DNA of 64,000 nt from Avena insularis (Eukaryota; Streptophyta; Magnoliopsida; Poales; Poaceae), in contig JAJUPC010000230.1 of assembly GCA_023614405.1 (NCBI GenBank), forward strand, positions 1-64,000, in the 5' to 3' direction. Both the position numbers and the translations under genes were made by a program. Positions within the stretch are counted from its first letter, which is position 1. Each line of letters begins with the position of its first letter. Shown here one piece after another: positions 11,737 to 22,289 of the stretch. The notes below the pieces were generated by a model. It saw nothing but the letters and a program-made list of their open reading frames with translations, was not told the origin of the DNA and ran no database searches.

Positions 11737-11993
11737 CTGTAAAATTAAGACAAGTTCAAAAACTAGGAATCATATTTGTAGAGTACAAACAATTATAATT
11801 TACACAAGTAAAAATCATACAAATTGCTATCTGTCTAGACATGTCATCAACAACAAGATTGTCTTAAGTATTGGGACTAGCATTCTCTGCCTGTGACTGC
11901 TGAGGTATGGCATATTCCTATTAAGTAAGATGAGTTTCTTGTAAATTTAGTAAGTTGAGTTCTAAGGACAGTAACTAAACTACAATAATTTAC

Positions 11994-14552
11994 CTGATTT
12001 TGTTGACTGCCTTCAGGTGTTCCATGGTCTTGAGATGATATAGGTGGTTCCACTCCATCTTTCAAATATTTATAGCCTCCTATATTGTGGTCTGGTTCAC
12101 CACACCAACTGCAATGCATTATCACTCCATGTCTAGACATCTTTTTCCCTCCAATTCTAGCATCTACCTCACCAGGTGCCTTTCTTCTGCATCTAGTTGG
12201 CCTTCCCACATGTCTCTGGAAAGCAGGAGGCAATATCAGTGGTCCATTCATCTTCTCCCATTCTGTCTTGTCCTTGCAAGGATACACTATGTTACTATAT
12301 GCTTTCTTATACATCTCCACTAAGTAGCATTTGTCAACAAAGTCCATGGGGTCTAGTTCATCATGCCTGATTGCTGAGATAGCATGTGGGCATGGAATTC
12401 CACTCTTCTCCCACCTCTTGCAAGTGCAGGTATTGCTCTTTATATCCACAATATAATCAGTAGGGGTTGATCTAGCTGTTTGACATACTTTGAACAATCC
12501 ATCTCCAGCTCCTTCAACATAGGCATTATTTGACCACTCTATGTTCTTATCTAGCTTCTTTTTGATCTTGGGGCAGATAAGGCCATTCATACTCATTGAC
12601 TCTTTTTCTTTAGTATAATGCCTAGTCATCAGTTGATCCTTCATTCTATCAAACATACTAAGTAGAGGTAACTCTCTAGCATCTAAAATATACTTGTTAA
12701 ACACTTCACAATTGGTGTTCAATAAGATGTCACATTTAGGCAAATCACTCTGAAATGCCCTCACCCAGGTCTTTGGATCTAGTTTATCTAGCCATGCATA
12801 AGCTTCAGGGTTTAGCACCTTCATGTACTCCATGTTCTTCTCATAATTGACAATAGTGCTGCTCCTAGCTATCATCCAAAGTTGATTCTTTAGTGCATTA
12901 CTCCTGAACACTTGCTGAAAATTCTGCCACATATGCCTCACACAAAATCTGTGTTCGGATTCTGGGAATTGGTCCCTCACTGCATTAATAAGTCCCTGAA
13001 ATAGCAAATCAAGAAGATAAGTAATAAGCTGCAAACATAACTAGAAATACTAGCAATAGTAAGAAGATATATACTAGTACCTTTTGCTTGTTAGACATTA
13101 ATGTCCATGGAGCTGTGTTGATAATCCCTAGATCATTCTTTAGTGTTTGCAGGAACCAAGTCCAGCTTGATGTATCTTCCACCTCCACTGCAGCAAATGC
13201 AATGGGGAAGATACAATCATTTGGGTTGATACCCACAGCAGCTAGTAGTTGGCCTCTGTATCTTGTCTTGATGAAGCACCCATCCACAAAAATGATAGGT
13301 CTACAACCTTGCAGAAATCCCCTCTTGCATGCTTCCAAGCTCATATAGCACCTTTGGAATCTTCCACTAGCATTTAGTGCTAGGAAAAAGGAGCTTCCAG
13401 GGTTACTTCTTCTTATCTCATTGCCATAATCCTGTAAAAGCTTGTACAGCTGTTCTTCATCACCGTAGATTGTCCTCATAGCAATTCTTATTTCCCTCTG
13501 CATCTTGGTCCTTCCAGGTGTCATGTTCCATTCTTTCTGGACAACCCTTGAGAAGTTCTTCAAATTCATGTCTTGGTCTGCTCTGAAACTTTCCAAATAC
13601 TTCTCTGCAATAAAATTGGCTGTGAAAGCACTAATCTTAAACTTCCTGCTACAAGTGTGCTCATCATTCAGCCTCTTGATCATCCAAGCCTTGTGTCTAT
13701 TGTCAAAAGATGCCCATAGGTACCAACTGCATCCCTCAACACACCTTGCACATAACCTTTTCTTGTCATTGATTGGCATCTTGATTGCCCTTCTCTGTAG
13801 GCAGCTATACTCTCTGATAGCTTTCCTTAGCATCTCAACATTTTCAAATACTTGGCCACTCTTGAATTTAGGGTCTTTCATATCCTCTACTTTGAAACTA
13901 TTAAATCTGAACTCAAATTTCTCTTCATCAGACTCTGGTAACCACAAGTCCTCTTGTTCTGAATCACCATCTCCTTCAACCTTATGTTCACATTTGACAT
14001 TTGTTTTCTTTATAGTATCCTCATCTTCATCCACATTATCAGCACAGAGGTCATCATCCCCATCACTTATCCCATAGTCAGAATCCCTGAACTCGAAGTT
14101 TGGGTCTTCATCATCCTCATCACCACTGTCATCACCTTCTTCTTGTTCCTTGGCAGTGCTCTTGTGGCTTCTAGTCATAGGAGCAGGATTGTTAACCCCA
14201 TCATTCCAGTTCCTTTCTCTCATGGAATCTTCATGATCGAGATACAAGAAAAAGGATTGGTGACCAATTGAAACAAAGTATGACATTTGAATTATATCTT
14301 CGTCACTTCTTATCTCCCTCAAGCCATTCCTGCTGACCGAGAGATTTGGAATACAGTACAATACCTTGATCCTACCATACATATCATATCCTATGTCCTC
14401 GACCAAATTCTCAAGCACTGTTGGTGACCATGTGGCTGTGTCCACATAGTCATACCATATGAACGAGCCACTCTCATATCTTTTGCTAGAACCAGATCCA
14501 ACAAAAAAGCCACCATGGTTTATTTGTACTGAGAAATACCGGGTACCAACAC
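11994..14552 (-). CDS. MULE transposase (two main exons)
   Basis: The exons are 13081-14552 and 11994-12995, joined through a GTACTA donor and a TTTCAG acceptor. Together they give about 825 open residues. An acidic N-terminal stretch precedes the MuDR-type DNA-binding region (C..C....C.W and H.C, about 13640-13800). The transposase core follows (FVDGCFIKT...RGQLLAAVG and AFAVVE-like FAAVEVED, 13180-13300). A SWIM zinc finger (CTCKRWEKSGIPCPHA, near 12400-12440) and a damaged CCHC-like knuckle (CSWCGEPDH, near 12100) come last. The transposase would cut and rejoin element ends. The second catalytic Asp expected in SDRQKGL reads Asn (MSNKQKGL, spanning the splice), and the last knuckle Cys is missing, so it may be inactive despite the open frame. 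The first exon, upstream of the acceptor at 14553, was not found. Confidence 0.8.
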
Positions 14553-15220
14553 CTACAGAAACAAATGAAATGACTGAATGATAACTTAACTGAAATTGAA
14601 CTTACTGAAACTGTAACTAAAACTAAAACTGTAAGTCTAAACTGCATATCTGAATCTCTAACAGAAAAACACTAACTCAATTTCTCTATCTCTAACTGAA
14701 ATCTAAGTGTCACAGATGTTGCAGACGATGAACATTAGTAAATTCGTAGCACAAACACCAACCAAGCTCTCCCAGATCTGTACGTAAAACATACTGAAAC
14801 CACCTTACAAACCCCTGCATAAACCCTCTAGAACCAGAGCAAGTTAACACCTAATTTCACTACAAAACAACTCTAAACTATAAGGATTTGACCATCTAAA
14901 ACCGCAAAATCAAGATAGGTCATGAATTTCGAGCATATCTTTTGGATATGTACCATAGACGAGAGGATGATCACAGTTAGGACGCCGCGTCGGGGCCATT
15001 GTTGCCACCACCACCCGGTGGAGAAGCTCTGCACGCACGCAGTCCCTCGCGCAGTCTCTGCACACGCAATCCGTCGCCGCCAACCCTATCTCCACCAATC
15101 ACGGCGTCGTTGCCTCCGTCTCCAACTTCCTGATATCAAACCACCTCAAAACGATTGGGGACAAAGAAAAGAAGAGGGAAACAGCGGTGGAGGCAGGGGA
15201 CCAGATAGCAGAGAGAAAAA

Positions 15221-15423
15221 GAAACAAGTCAGGGGTTCTGTGCAAAAACATGTCTTGTCCAACTACCGATCACACTGACAGTGGGGCTAGCGTTATTGTT
15301 TTTTAGGGTGGCTGGTGTATAATGTACGCCACGGGGTGACCGTATTGGGCCGGCACACCGTCTTCGATGATAGTATCCTGAGTATTCCATGGTACAATGA
15401 CCGAACCGGATCAGGCTGCCAAG
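15221..15423 (-). repeat. right terminal inverted repeat of the MULE
   Basis: This is the partner of 9160-9357. The element edge is taken as the G at 15423, and TTT follows it, as AAA precedes the left end, so the true edges may be three bases further out. Confidence 0.9.
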
Positions 15424-15925
15424 TTTAGTTACCCCTGATGCATTTTACTTATTATGGGAATGTTTGTGCGAGCTCTGCCAAATTGGGGCGTGCCAATTTT
15501 TAAACAGTGATTTCACCGCCACGGGATTGCCAAGAGTTGGCGGAAAAACCGAGCCGGATGACCAAATAATTGGCCAGAGCCAGACTATCGGCTTCCATCC
15601 AAACGGAGGTCTGCACCCTCAGTCAACAGCAAAAAGTTGGTTGGGCCATAGCGGGCTGCCATGCAAACGCACCCTATATTTCTAGCCTCAAGATAGCAAA
15701 CAAGGAGCCTTTCTCTCTGGAGATCATTATGCTAGTGTGAAGAACAGGAATGATCACATTTTCACGAAAAAATCATCAATTTACACATATGTAGGGCTCA
15801 GTTCAAAGAGGAAATGGCTCTTTTGTTGCATAAAGCAACTAGGAAAGCCTATGCTGGCATGGAGGCCTGGTTTCAAGCATTCTCGTAGTCTCTATTTGCT
15901 CTATTTTTCCTTTTTGTTAAGCTTA
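15424..15925. other. no gene recognised
   Basis: This is about 500 bp between the MULE and the Harbinger-like remnant. Short open frames are present, but none has codon bias or motifs. The blocks GGGAATGTTTG near 15457 and CATGCAAACGCACC near 15660 might be degenerate ends of a small DNA transposon, but they are not clear inverted repeats. Confidence 0.4.
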
Positions 15926-17000
15926 GAGCATCTTTAGCCACGCCCCCCAAACAACATCCGAAATCAGAGCCGGATTGACGATCGGGGGCGTCGGCGCATG
16001 GTGCCGTCTTTGGAGCACGACCGTTTCCACTTTCCAGCTGCGTTCCCCAAACAAGCCACCAAAGATAACATTTGCATGAAAATAAATCAAAATACAACGG
16101 CTCACATAGAGTTCAAAAGGTTATAGTTCCTGCCACCAGAGTGTCGTGTTCCTCGCCGACGTGATCATTATAGAACAACCACGTCAATCAACTAGAAAAC
16201 ATCGAGGTGTCGGCTGTTGACACCATCTCGTCGAGATTCTTCCTCGGGTGGAACCGTTGGTGTCTCGTCTGTCGCTGATTGGATGTCGATGCTGACACGG
16301 TGACTATTGTCGTTGCCACTGTAGTTGCTTCTTGCGCCTATGCCAATGTCGTCGCTGCCACCACCCTATGAACGATGATTTCTTGCAATATAGCGTCGCG
16401 TGAGAACATGTTTGCCGCCTTCACCTCTATATCCATGTTCGAAGTGTCGGTTGTCAAGAACACGAGTCCTCTTTTCTTTTCTTCATGACCAATTTCTCCT
16501 CCCGATCTCGATCTTCTTGTCTTGCTTGGACAACAACGACTCCCACCTTTGACCACTCTTTTGAGCTCGGATGATCAAATTCGATGAGACATCGGAGAGG
16601 CACTTGTCGACCGACGCTTGTACCCTATCGGATGATGCCCCTTGAACAATAGTTGCATTGGCCTTCTTGTTGCCGATTGGGCAGCCCACCGATGTTGCAA
16701 GCAGCGCATCTAGATCAACGACGTCGTCGGCTGCCTTCTTCAAAGCAATGCATGTTTGCCTCCACTTCTCACAGCTTTTGAGCTTGGCATATAAATGCAT
16801 CAATATGATGTTTTTCCCACCATTGTTAGCTTGTTACATTTGTAGTGCATGATCCAAGTAAAGCAAGAAAACACAAACACATCAATGCATGGCCATGGAC
16901 AATGAAGTTGAGCAACAAGTTGCACTCACCATATTGGCAAAGTTCATGCCACTCTCCGGCCTTGCTTCAATGTTAGCATGGTATCCATGGAACTTGTAGA
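15926..17000 (-). pseudogene. PIF/Harbinger-type ORF1 (Myb/NAM-associated domain) remnant
   Basis: The left edge looks like a transposon end (GAGCATCTTTAGCC at 15926, preceded by TTA). Minus-strand fragments match the protein usually annotated 'No apical meristem-associated C-terminal domain', which grasses carry in many copies and which is linked to Harbinger ORF1. An upstream exon (about 16930-17000, KFHGYHANIEARPESGMNFA) ends at a GTGAGT donor. A second exon at 16483-16803 has LKSCEKW, CPIGNKKANA and SVDKCLSDVSSNLIIRAQ. After a frame break come the residues TSNMDIEVKAANMFSRDAIL at about 16390-16460. The family is probably the DNA-binding partner of the transposase. This copy is frameshifted, and no right inverted end was found. 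Confidence 0.6.
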
Positions 17001-17087
17001 GAATAAATAGCTTTTCCTTCTTGCTCCTGCTGATCGATACCCTACTTCCACATTGAGAGGTTCTACGCTGATCCCCTGCACTTGGGG
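17001..17087 (+). mobile_element. end fragment of a gypsy LTR
   Basis: The stretch resembles the last ~95 bp of the LTR at 24904-27298: AGAGAATAAATAG at 17001 and CTGATCCCCTGCACTTGG before GGGTTATCA at 17087. Only the terminal piece is present. Confidence 0.55.
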
Positions 17088-18115
17088 GTTATCAGTGAGC
17101 AGTTTACCTTGTTCTTGGGGAGATGGAGAAACTCTAGCAATATTATAATATGAAATGAAGATGATATATAACTTAGTGCTATGAATATGTGTTAGTTCTC
17201 TCTCTAGATATTACATGAAGTCGACCATGTAATATTTTTCTTTGAGATTAGAGAGGAATTACCCTTGGAAGTATGGAATTGTGTATAGCGAGAAGTGACA
17301 TACCGTGCTTAGTGCTTTACCATATGGAAAAGGGGGGATAAGGAGGGATTCACTAAGCTCATATCGATATCCACGGGTAACCCTTAATTGCAATGGATCT
17401 GTAGGTGGTTGCCGAATATCATTGTAGTGGTTATTTAGAGATGTGAGACCGATGGTTTTCTAGACATATATTATTATGGAATTCTCCTCACACATATCAT
17501 AACAAAAGATATAGATTTATCTTACTCATAGTTAAAACAAATGCTAGAGGTGGATCCTAAAACTCCGAAAACATGTAGCCTTACTGAAGTTTCATTACAG
17601 TTTTCACTACTCTCGTTTACTTTACTCTTTTGCAGACAAACCAAACTCTCTTAAAATACCCTTACTTGAGATTAAGGACAGCTCCAAGTATCCTTTGATA
17701 GATAGTGATGAGGGGCATAAAGACCCTAACCAAATAGCTCTATGTGGTTTGATACTCTTATTTTTGAACCTAGCTATAATTGATCTGTGCACTTATAATC
17801 ATCACCAATGCACCACCTTTGGGGGTAAGCCTACAGGTGCCACGGCTGCCACATTGTGAGTTGTATGGTCAATTTACCACATATTTTTTTTGGCAAATCC
17901 TTTAGCTACAAGTATAAGCCATGCATAATATATGAAAAAGTTAGTACAAATCGATGTCTTTGACATCACAAATTTGAAATGAGATCACAAGCTTGAAGTT
18001 CTAGCTCCACCACTAGTGAGAGGGCCGATGAGGGGGGGGGCTACTAGACGCGAAGTTGGGGTTACCTTCGCTGTCGCCAAAGTGAGCAAACATGGGAGGA
18101 GTCAGAAATACCCGC
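17088..18115. other. no gene recognised
   Basis: AT-rich DNA without coding signal on either strand. A run of eight G at about 18033-18042 is the only simple feature. Confidence 0.5.
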
Positions 18116-18118
18116 TTA

Positions 18119-18943
18119 GAGCATCCTTATCAGACCCCTTAAACGGAGTGGATCCTTAAAATAACCGCCGGTTTATGGGTTTAGACGAAAAAATGGCCCG
18201 AACAGATACCTTAAAACCACGTGACCCTTATATTTTTAAGGGGGTTATTAAAATCTTTGCCCCGACCTGTAGGTTCATGGTTTCTATGGCCGAAATGACA
18301 ATGCCCCTCATCCCACAATTTGCTTAGCGAGAGGGAACTTTTAGCTCAGACCACTGTCCTTCCGCCATCGTACCTCCATCTATTTCGGCCAAAATTTGTA
18401 GAGTCGCTCGATTCAGGCTAGGAGCTCCGGCGAGGACCACCGTAGGAGCACCCCGAGCTCACAGAGCTGGCCTCCCGTGGCCTGGACAAAGCAGGGACTA
18501 CCGGAAACACTTGGGTTAGCAAGAAACGGCAGACGACGTCCTACGAGGAGTAGGCCGATGGAGCAGAGGGTCGCGACTAGGGAGGTCAGAGCACCCAACA
18601 AGGCGGCCGTGACCACGATGGGGCTACGGTCAGGGATGGCAGCGTAAGAGGCGGCGGGGCGATGGCCGAGGAGGGTGGGGCAAGTGGCGTCGGGGGAGGG
18701 GGTGACGTGGCCACGACCAGGGGTAGGACTCGCTCGATCTCGTCGTGTGTGCATGCGGGAAAAAAGATAAGGGAAATAGAAAAAGGAAAATAAAGGTTAC
18801 CACTAACGGGTAGGGCCCACGTTTTTGGATGGGATTTTAAAATTTGTGTTTGTGGTATCTCAGACTGCGCGAGACTTTAAAACAAGGTTTTTACTATTTT
18901 TATCCATGTTTTAAAGACTAGCAGAATAAGTGTACATGCACTC
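18119..18943. mobile_element. PIF/Harbinger-like non-autonomous element
   Basis: The element is 825 bp, flanked by TTA on both sides (18116-18118, 18944-18946), the usual 3-bp target of PIF/Harbinger elements. The left end reads GAGCATCCTTATCAGACC and the right end, inverted, GAGTGCATGTACAC, only partly alike. The minus-strand open frame at 18413-18754 is GC-rich filler without recognisable motifs. Confidence 0.55.
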
Positions 18944-18954
18944 TTAATTACTTA

Positions 18955-19078
18955 CTCCCTCCGTCCTAAAATAGATATCTCAGATTTGTTAAAATTTAAA
19001 TGAATCTAAATACTATTTAGTATATAGGTTTATCTAAATTTTAACAAATCTAAGACATCTATTTTCAAAAAGAGGGAG
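18955..19078. mobile_element. Stowaway MITE
   Basis: The element is 124 bp, with CTCCCTCCGTCCTAAAATAG at the left, AAAAGAGGGAG at the right, TA on each side, and inner halves that pair with each other. Confidence 0.92.
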
Positions 19079-19720
19079 TACAAAATACTAGAAATTGACT
19101 CGAGAAGTCGTAATGTTGAAGCTCAAAATCTAGGTAGCTATGCTCCAAAAGATAGGCAACCAACCTGTGGTTGGGTGATTATATCCCAGGGCATCAGAGA
19201 TTAAATTCTAGGTTTGATACATTTTATTGGGATAAAAGACGAAATATTATTTTAGTGGGAGATGACGTTTCTGTTGACAACGAGGCATCCGTGATAACTT
19301 CGTCAATCTTAATACCCGATCCACCGACTCAGTCTCTCGAAAATGTTCATAGAAATCTAATATATCGTGTATAAGTTTATAGAGGATGGGTGCATGTATA
19401 TATTGTGTTGCGAGCGTCTACATATACCGTGTTTCAAAAAAAAGCTCCAAGAGATAGAAGCTGGTCTCATGGCTGGGCCAAGTTAGGCCTGTTTAACTTC
19501 TTTGACCCATACATAAATCACGCATCTTACCCAGGCCGACACCCATGTCCGAAGCCCACGAAGCCTCTTCAGTGCCGAGGCAAGCAAGCCACCATGAAAA
19601 GACTAAAACACCCCCACCAATGCACCCACGCCTCGGATCTCCCGTGATTACCCGCATATGTAGCCCCAGTTCCAACATTTCGCGGGGCCAGGGTCCGAAA
19701 ATAGAAACCGCACTGCGCTA

Positions 19721-19948
19721 CTCCCTCCGTTAGGGATTATAAGACCCGAGAGCTTTTTAAAAATGTTAGGAATTGTAAGTCCTCTTTTATTTATTAGTCT
19801 CTCTCCTCCAATGCATGTTCTCATTTTTCTCTATTTTCTCTCATGCATGTGTAACTATTGGTGCATGTAGTAATCAAGTGGGTGAGTTATTGATTTTCTT
19901 AATCCTATCAAAATGGTCCATAGGCCTTATAATCCCTAACAGAGGGAG
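19721..19948. mobile_element. Stowaway MITE with empty site in the paralogous copy
   Basis: The element is 228 bp, starting CTCCCTCCGTTAGGGATTAT and ending ATCCCTAACAGAGGGAG, with TA on both sides. Copy 2 of the duplication reads GCGCTATCACAC at 29271-29282 where copy 1 has GCGCTA, the element, then TATCACAC. The empty site therefore has a single TA. Confidence 0.95.
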
Positions 19949-20159
19949 TATCACACTTCACACACAGCTTCAGCAGCAGACAATGCCTCCCACCTCGTAG
20001 CCATGAAGCTTGTTGGCGGCTAGGGTTCTGACCTCTCCCCTAGCTCACTCCAAAGCCCTAACCCTCCCACCCTCCCTACTTCCATCTGGCCTCATGCTAG
20101 ATTTGCTCTCTTGATTTAGTTTAGGGTTCAGATTGCGGTTGGTCGGGCGGCGCGGAATC

Positions 20160-22205
20160 ATGTCCAACCGATTCGATCTCCTCGGGGCGTCGATAGCGAC
20201 GACCACGCCATCATCGCCGCCGCCGAGAAGAAGAAGGCCGCCGATCAGCCAAGCCCGGCCGCCAAGCTTCCCATCAAGCCCGCGCCGCCCGGCCAAGCCG
20301 GTGAGCTTCGATTTCTCCCTTTGCTTTCGATGGCTCCCTTTCTCCCTCTAGTACCGATGCGCATGTCTGGTTACTGGATGGATCTCTGGATGGGTATGCA
20401 ATGCGCCAATTTTAATATGCTACGAGCTGTTGCTCATTTGGTACTCTGCGATGCGTTGCTTTGCTTGTAGTGGAGGACGGGAGGAACTTCCGGGACGGTG
20501 CCAGGCGCGGGAGAGGCGGCCGCGGAGGCCGGACCGGACCGAGGCGGGACTATGGCGACGCGAACGCCAACGCGGAATGTGGTACGGCGGTGGCGATGGA
20601 TTTGGCGGCAGGACCGGGCCGTGGCGGTGAGGCAGGGCGGTCCGGTCGCGGCCATACCATCTGGAGGAGGCGGTGGCCATGCCAGGTACACCGGCGGAAC
20701 CACGAGGAGTACAGCTGTCCCCACCGGTCTGGCGCCCACAGCACCGGTCGGGCTACGGGATGAAGCGCGGCTGGCTGGCAGTAACCGGGAAGCGACTGAT
20801 GAAGGACTTCCGCAGTTAAGATTGGTCATGTTTGAAGCTTTGGTTTCATGACCTGTTTCGATTCTGTCATGTATAGAGTCTGACGCTTTTGTGTGATTGA
20901 TGATCAGGGAAAGTGTGGAGGCTGTTAACACTGAGAAGATTGCTGTTGTGACTGAGGATGAGAATAAGCCTGAAGATGCACCACAAACTGAGGTTGAGAA
21001 GGTCAAGGAGGGTGCTAAGAATGAAGAGGAAGAGAAGGAGGCTGAGGAGGATGAGGTACATTTCTGGAATCCGCCGTTATTGATTCCTTGCATCGTGTAT
21101 TGGCGTGCTTATTTTGTATTGGTGGTAAGGGTGATTGTAACTATCTTGCGGGACTGGACATACCAGATGTCGTCATGTTTTGCAAGCTTGGTAGTGTATA
21201 TGCTATTCTGGGGATGTAATGCAGTTACTCAATCACTCTAGATGTTTTCTGTACACCTGCTTGCCTAATAGTGACTTATTTTGTCATAGTACTGAAATGG
21301 TTTAGAATTGTTCACCACTTAAAAGGCTTACCTTTTTTTATAAGGAATACTGAAATATGGCTTGTCATTGCTCTCACAAATGGGTTGCAGTGCTCAGTTT
21401 TACCTAGTCAATAGTAGTTGGTTTGTACAAAAGCATCCATTCTTTGATGTTAGGGCATTAGCTTTCCCCTGGAGATTCTGGCTTGCTGTTATCTAATTGA
21501 TTTATCGAATGCTCTTTGCCATGTCATTTGCGGTCCAGGTTAGCTTTGAGATATTCATGGGGTTGTATTGTGATGATGGTGAACGTTCAGTTATAGTGCC
21601 AGTATCCCTCCACCCCTCTTCTTGGGGTTCATTTATCTTTGACATATTCAAACATTATGCTTCTGTATGTATTGCTGTTTGTGCATGTTCTGCTCTTTTA
21701 TTGGTACTTTTACATGTTCCAGCTATCTCATTACAAGTTTGAATGTGTTGCTGTGGCATGCTTGCACTTCCTTATTTTTCTCCCATCTGATGTTTGCTTG
21801 CTAAGGGCAATTCACTGCTAAGAAAATGTTCACATTCCATGTTATCATCCAAGTTGTATTAAATCTGTCATTGAAATAACATGTTCTCTGACCATCACTA
21901 TGTAGGAGATGACCTTGGAGGAATATGAGAAAGTATTGGAGGAGAAGCGGAAAGCTTTGCTCGCACTAAAGGCTGAGGAGAGGAAAGTTGAAATTGACAA
22001 GGAGCTGCAGTCCATGCAACAGCTGTCAGTTAAGAAGGACGCTGATGAAGTATTCATTAAGCTGGTAAGTTTTACATTTTGCGGTCTTTCTTTTGCTTGT
22101 GGTTATATCGATGTTAAAATTTCCAGTTAACCCCTGGTGCAGGGCGCTGACAAGGACTTGAAGAAGAAAGAAAGTTCAGAAAGAGAGGAGCGTGCCAAGA
22201 AGGTA
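20160..22205 (+). pseudogene. RGG-box RNA-binding protein pseudogene (degraded copy)
   Basis: The copy follows the exon order of the intact gene at 29504-31912. Exon 1 (20160-20304) keeps the start MSNRFDLLG but has lost one base near 20184, which shifts the frame into a proline/arginine-rich nonsense reading. Exon 2 (from 20471) keeps RDGARRGRGGRGGRTGPRRDYG but has further indels within the glycine-rich part. Exon 3 (about 20909-21055), exon 4 (21907-22062) and exon 5 (22142-22201) are well kept. The last exon, with the C-terminal RGG box and FPTLGGK end, is missing, because the duplication ends at 22240 and gypsy-type DNA follows. A functional protein is not expected. Confidence 0.9.
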
Positions 22206-22289
22206 TCCTACACATTTCTATTTGTCTTCTTTGATTTGATCGTACGGGAGGGTTTATTTGCTTTTTGTGCCAAGAATGACCTCTAATGA

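Larger units (their letters stand above)
9160..15423 (-). mobile_element. Mutator-like element (MULE)
   Basis: The element is ~6.26 kb. Its ends are inverted copies of each other over ~200 bp (9160-9357 and 15221-15423), both starting CTTGGCAGCCTG when read inward. It carries a MULE transposase on the minus strand (11994-14552 plus further exons), a lysine/glutamate-rich last exon (11176-11736) and a Stowaway MITE (10767-10886). No matching 9-bp target duplication is seen. The left end touches the LINE poly-A, so the left target copy may have been displaced by that LINE. The first coding exon upstream of 14552 was not identified. Confidence 0.88.
19480..22240 (+). repeat. segmental duplication, copy 1 (RGG-protein locus)
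   Basis: This segment is homologous to about 29043-31636 through promoter, exons and introns. Shared upstream blocks include CCAGGCCGACACC, GTCCGAAGCCCACGA and GAAACCGCACTGCGCTA. Homology stops at 22240 inside the intron before the last exon. Copy 1 carries an extra Stowaway MITE (19721-19948) that is absent from copy 2. Confidence 0.93.

Noticed and set aside
13505..14077. Plus-strand frames opposite the MULE transposase
   Set aside because: They are antisense shadows of the transposase exons without domain content.
9151..15435. 9-bp target duplication for the MULE
   Set aside because: Bases on the two sides do not match in any register tried, including with three extra terminal bases.
18413..18754. 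113-codon minus-strand frame
   Set aside because: Lies wholly in a non-autonomous Harbinger-like element and shows no recognisable domain.
20434..21093. Minus-strand open frame opposite the RGG pseudogene, and its counterpart at 29780-30466
   Set aside because: Both are mirror images of GC-rich exon 2 and acidic exon 3 and have no own splice or start context.
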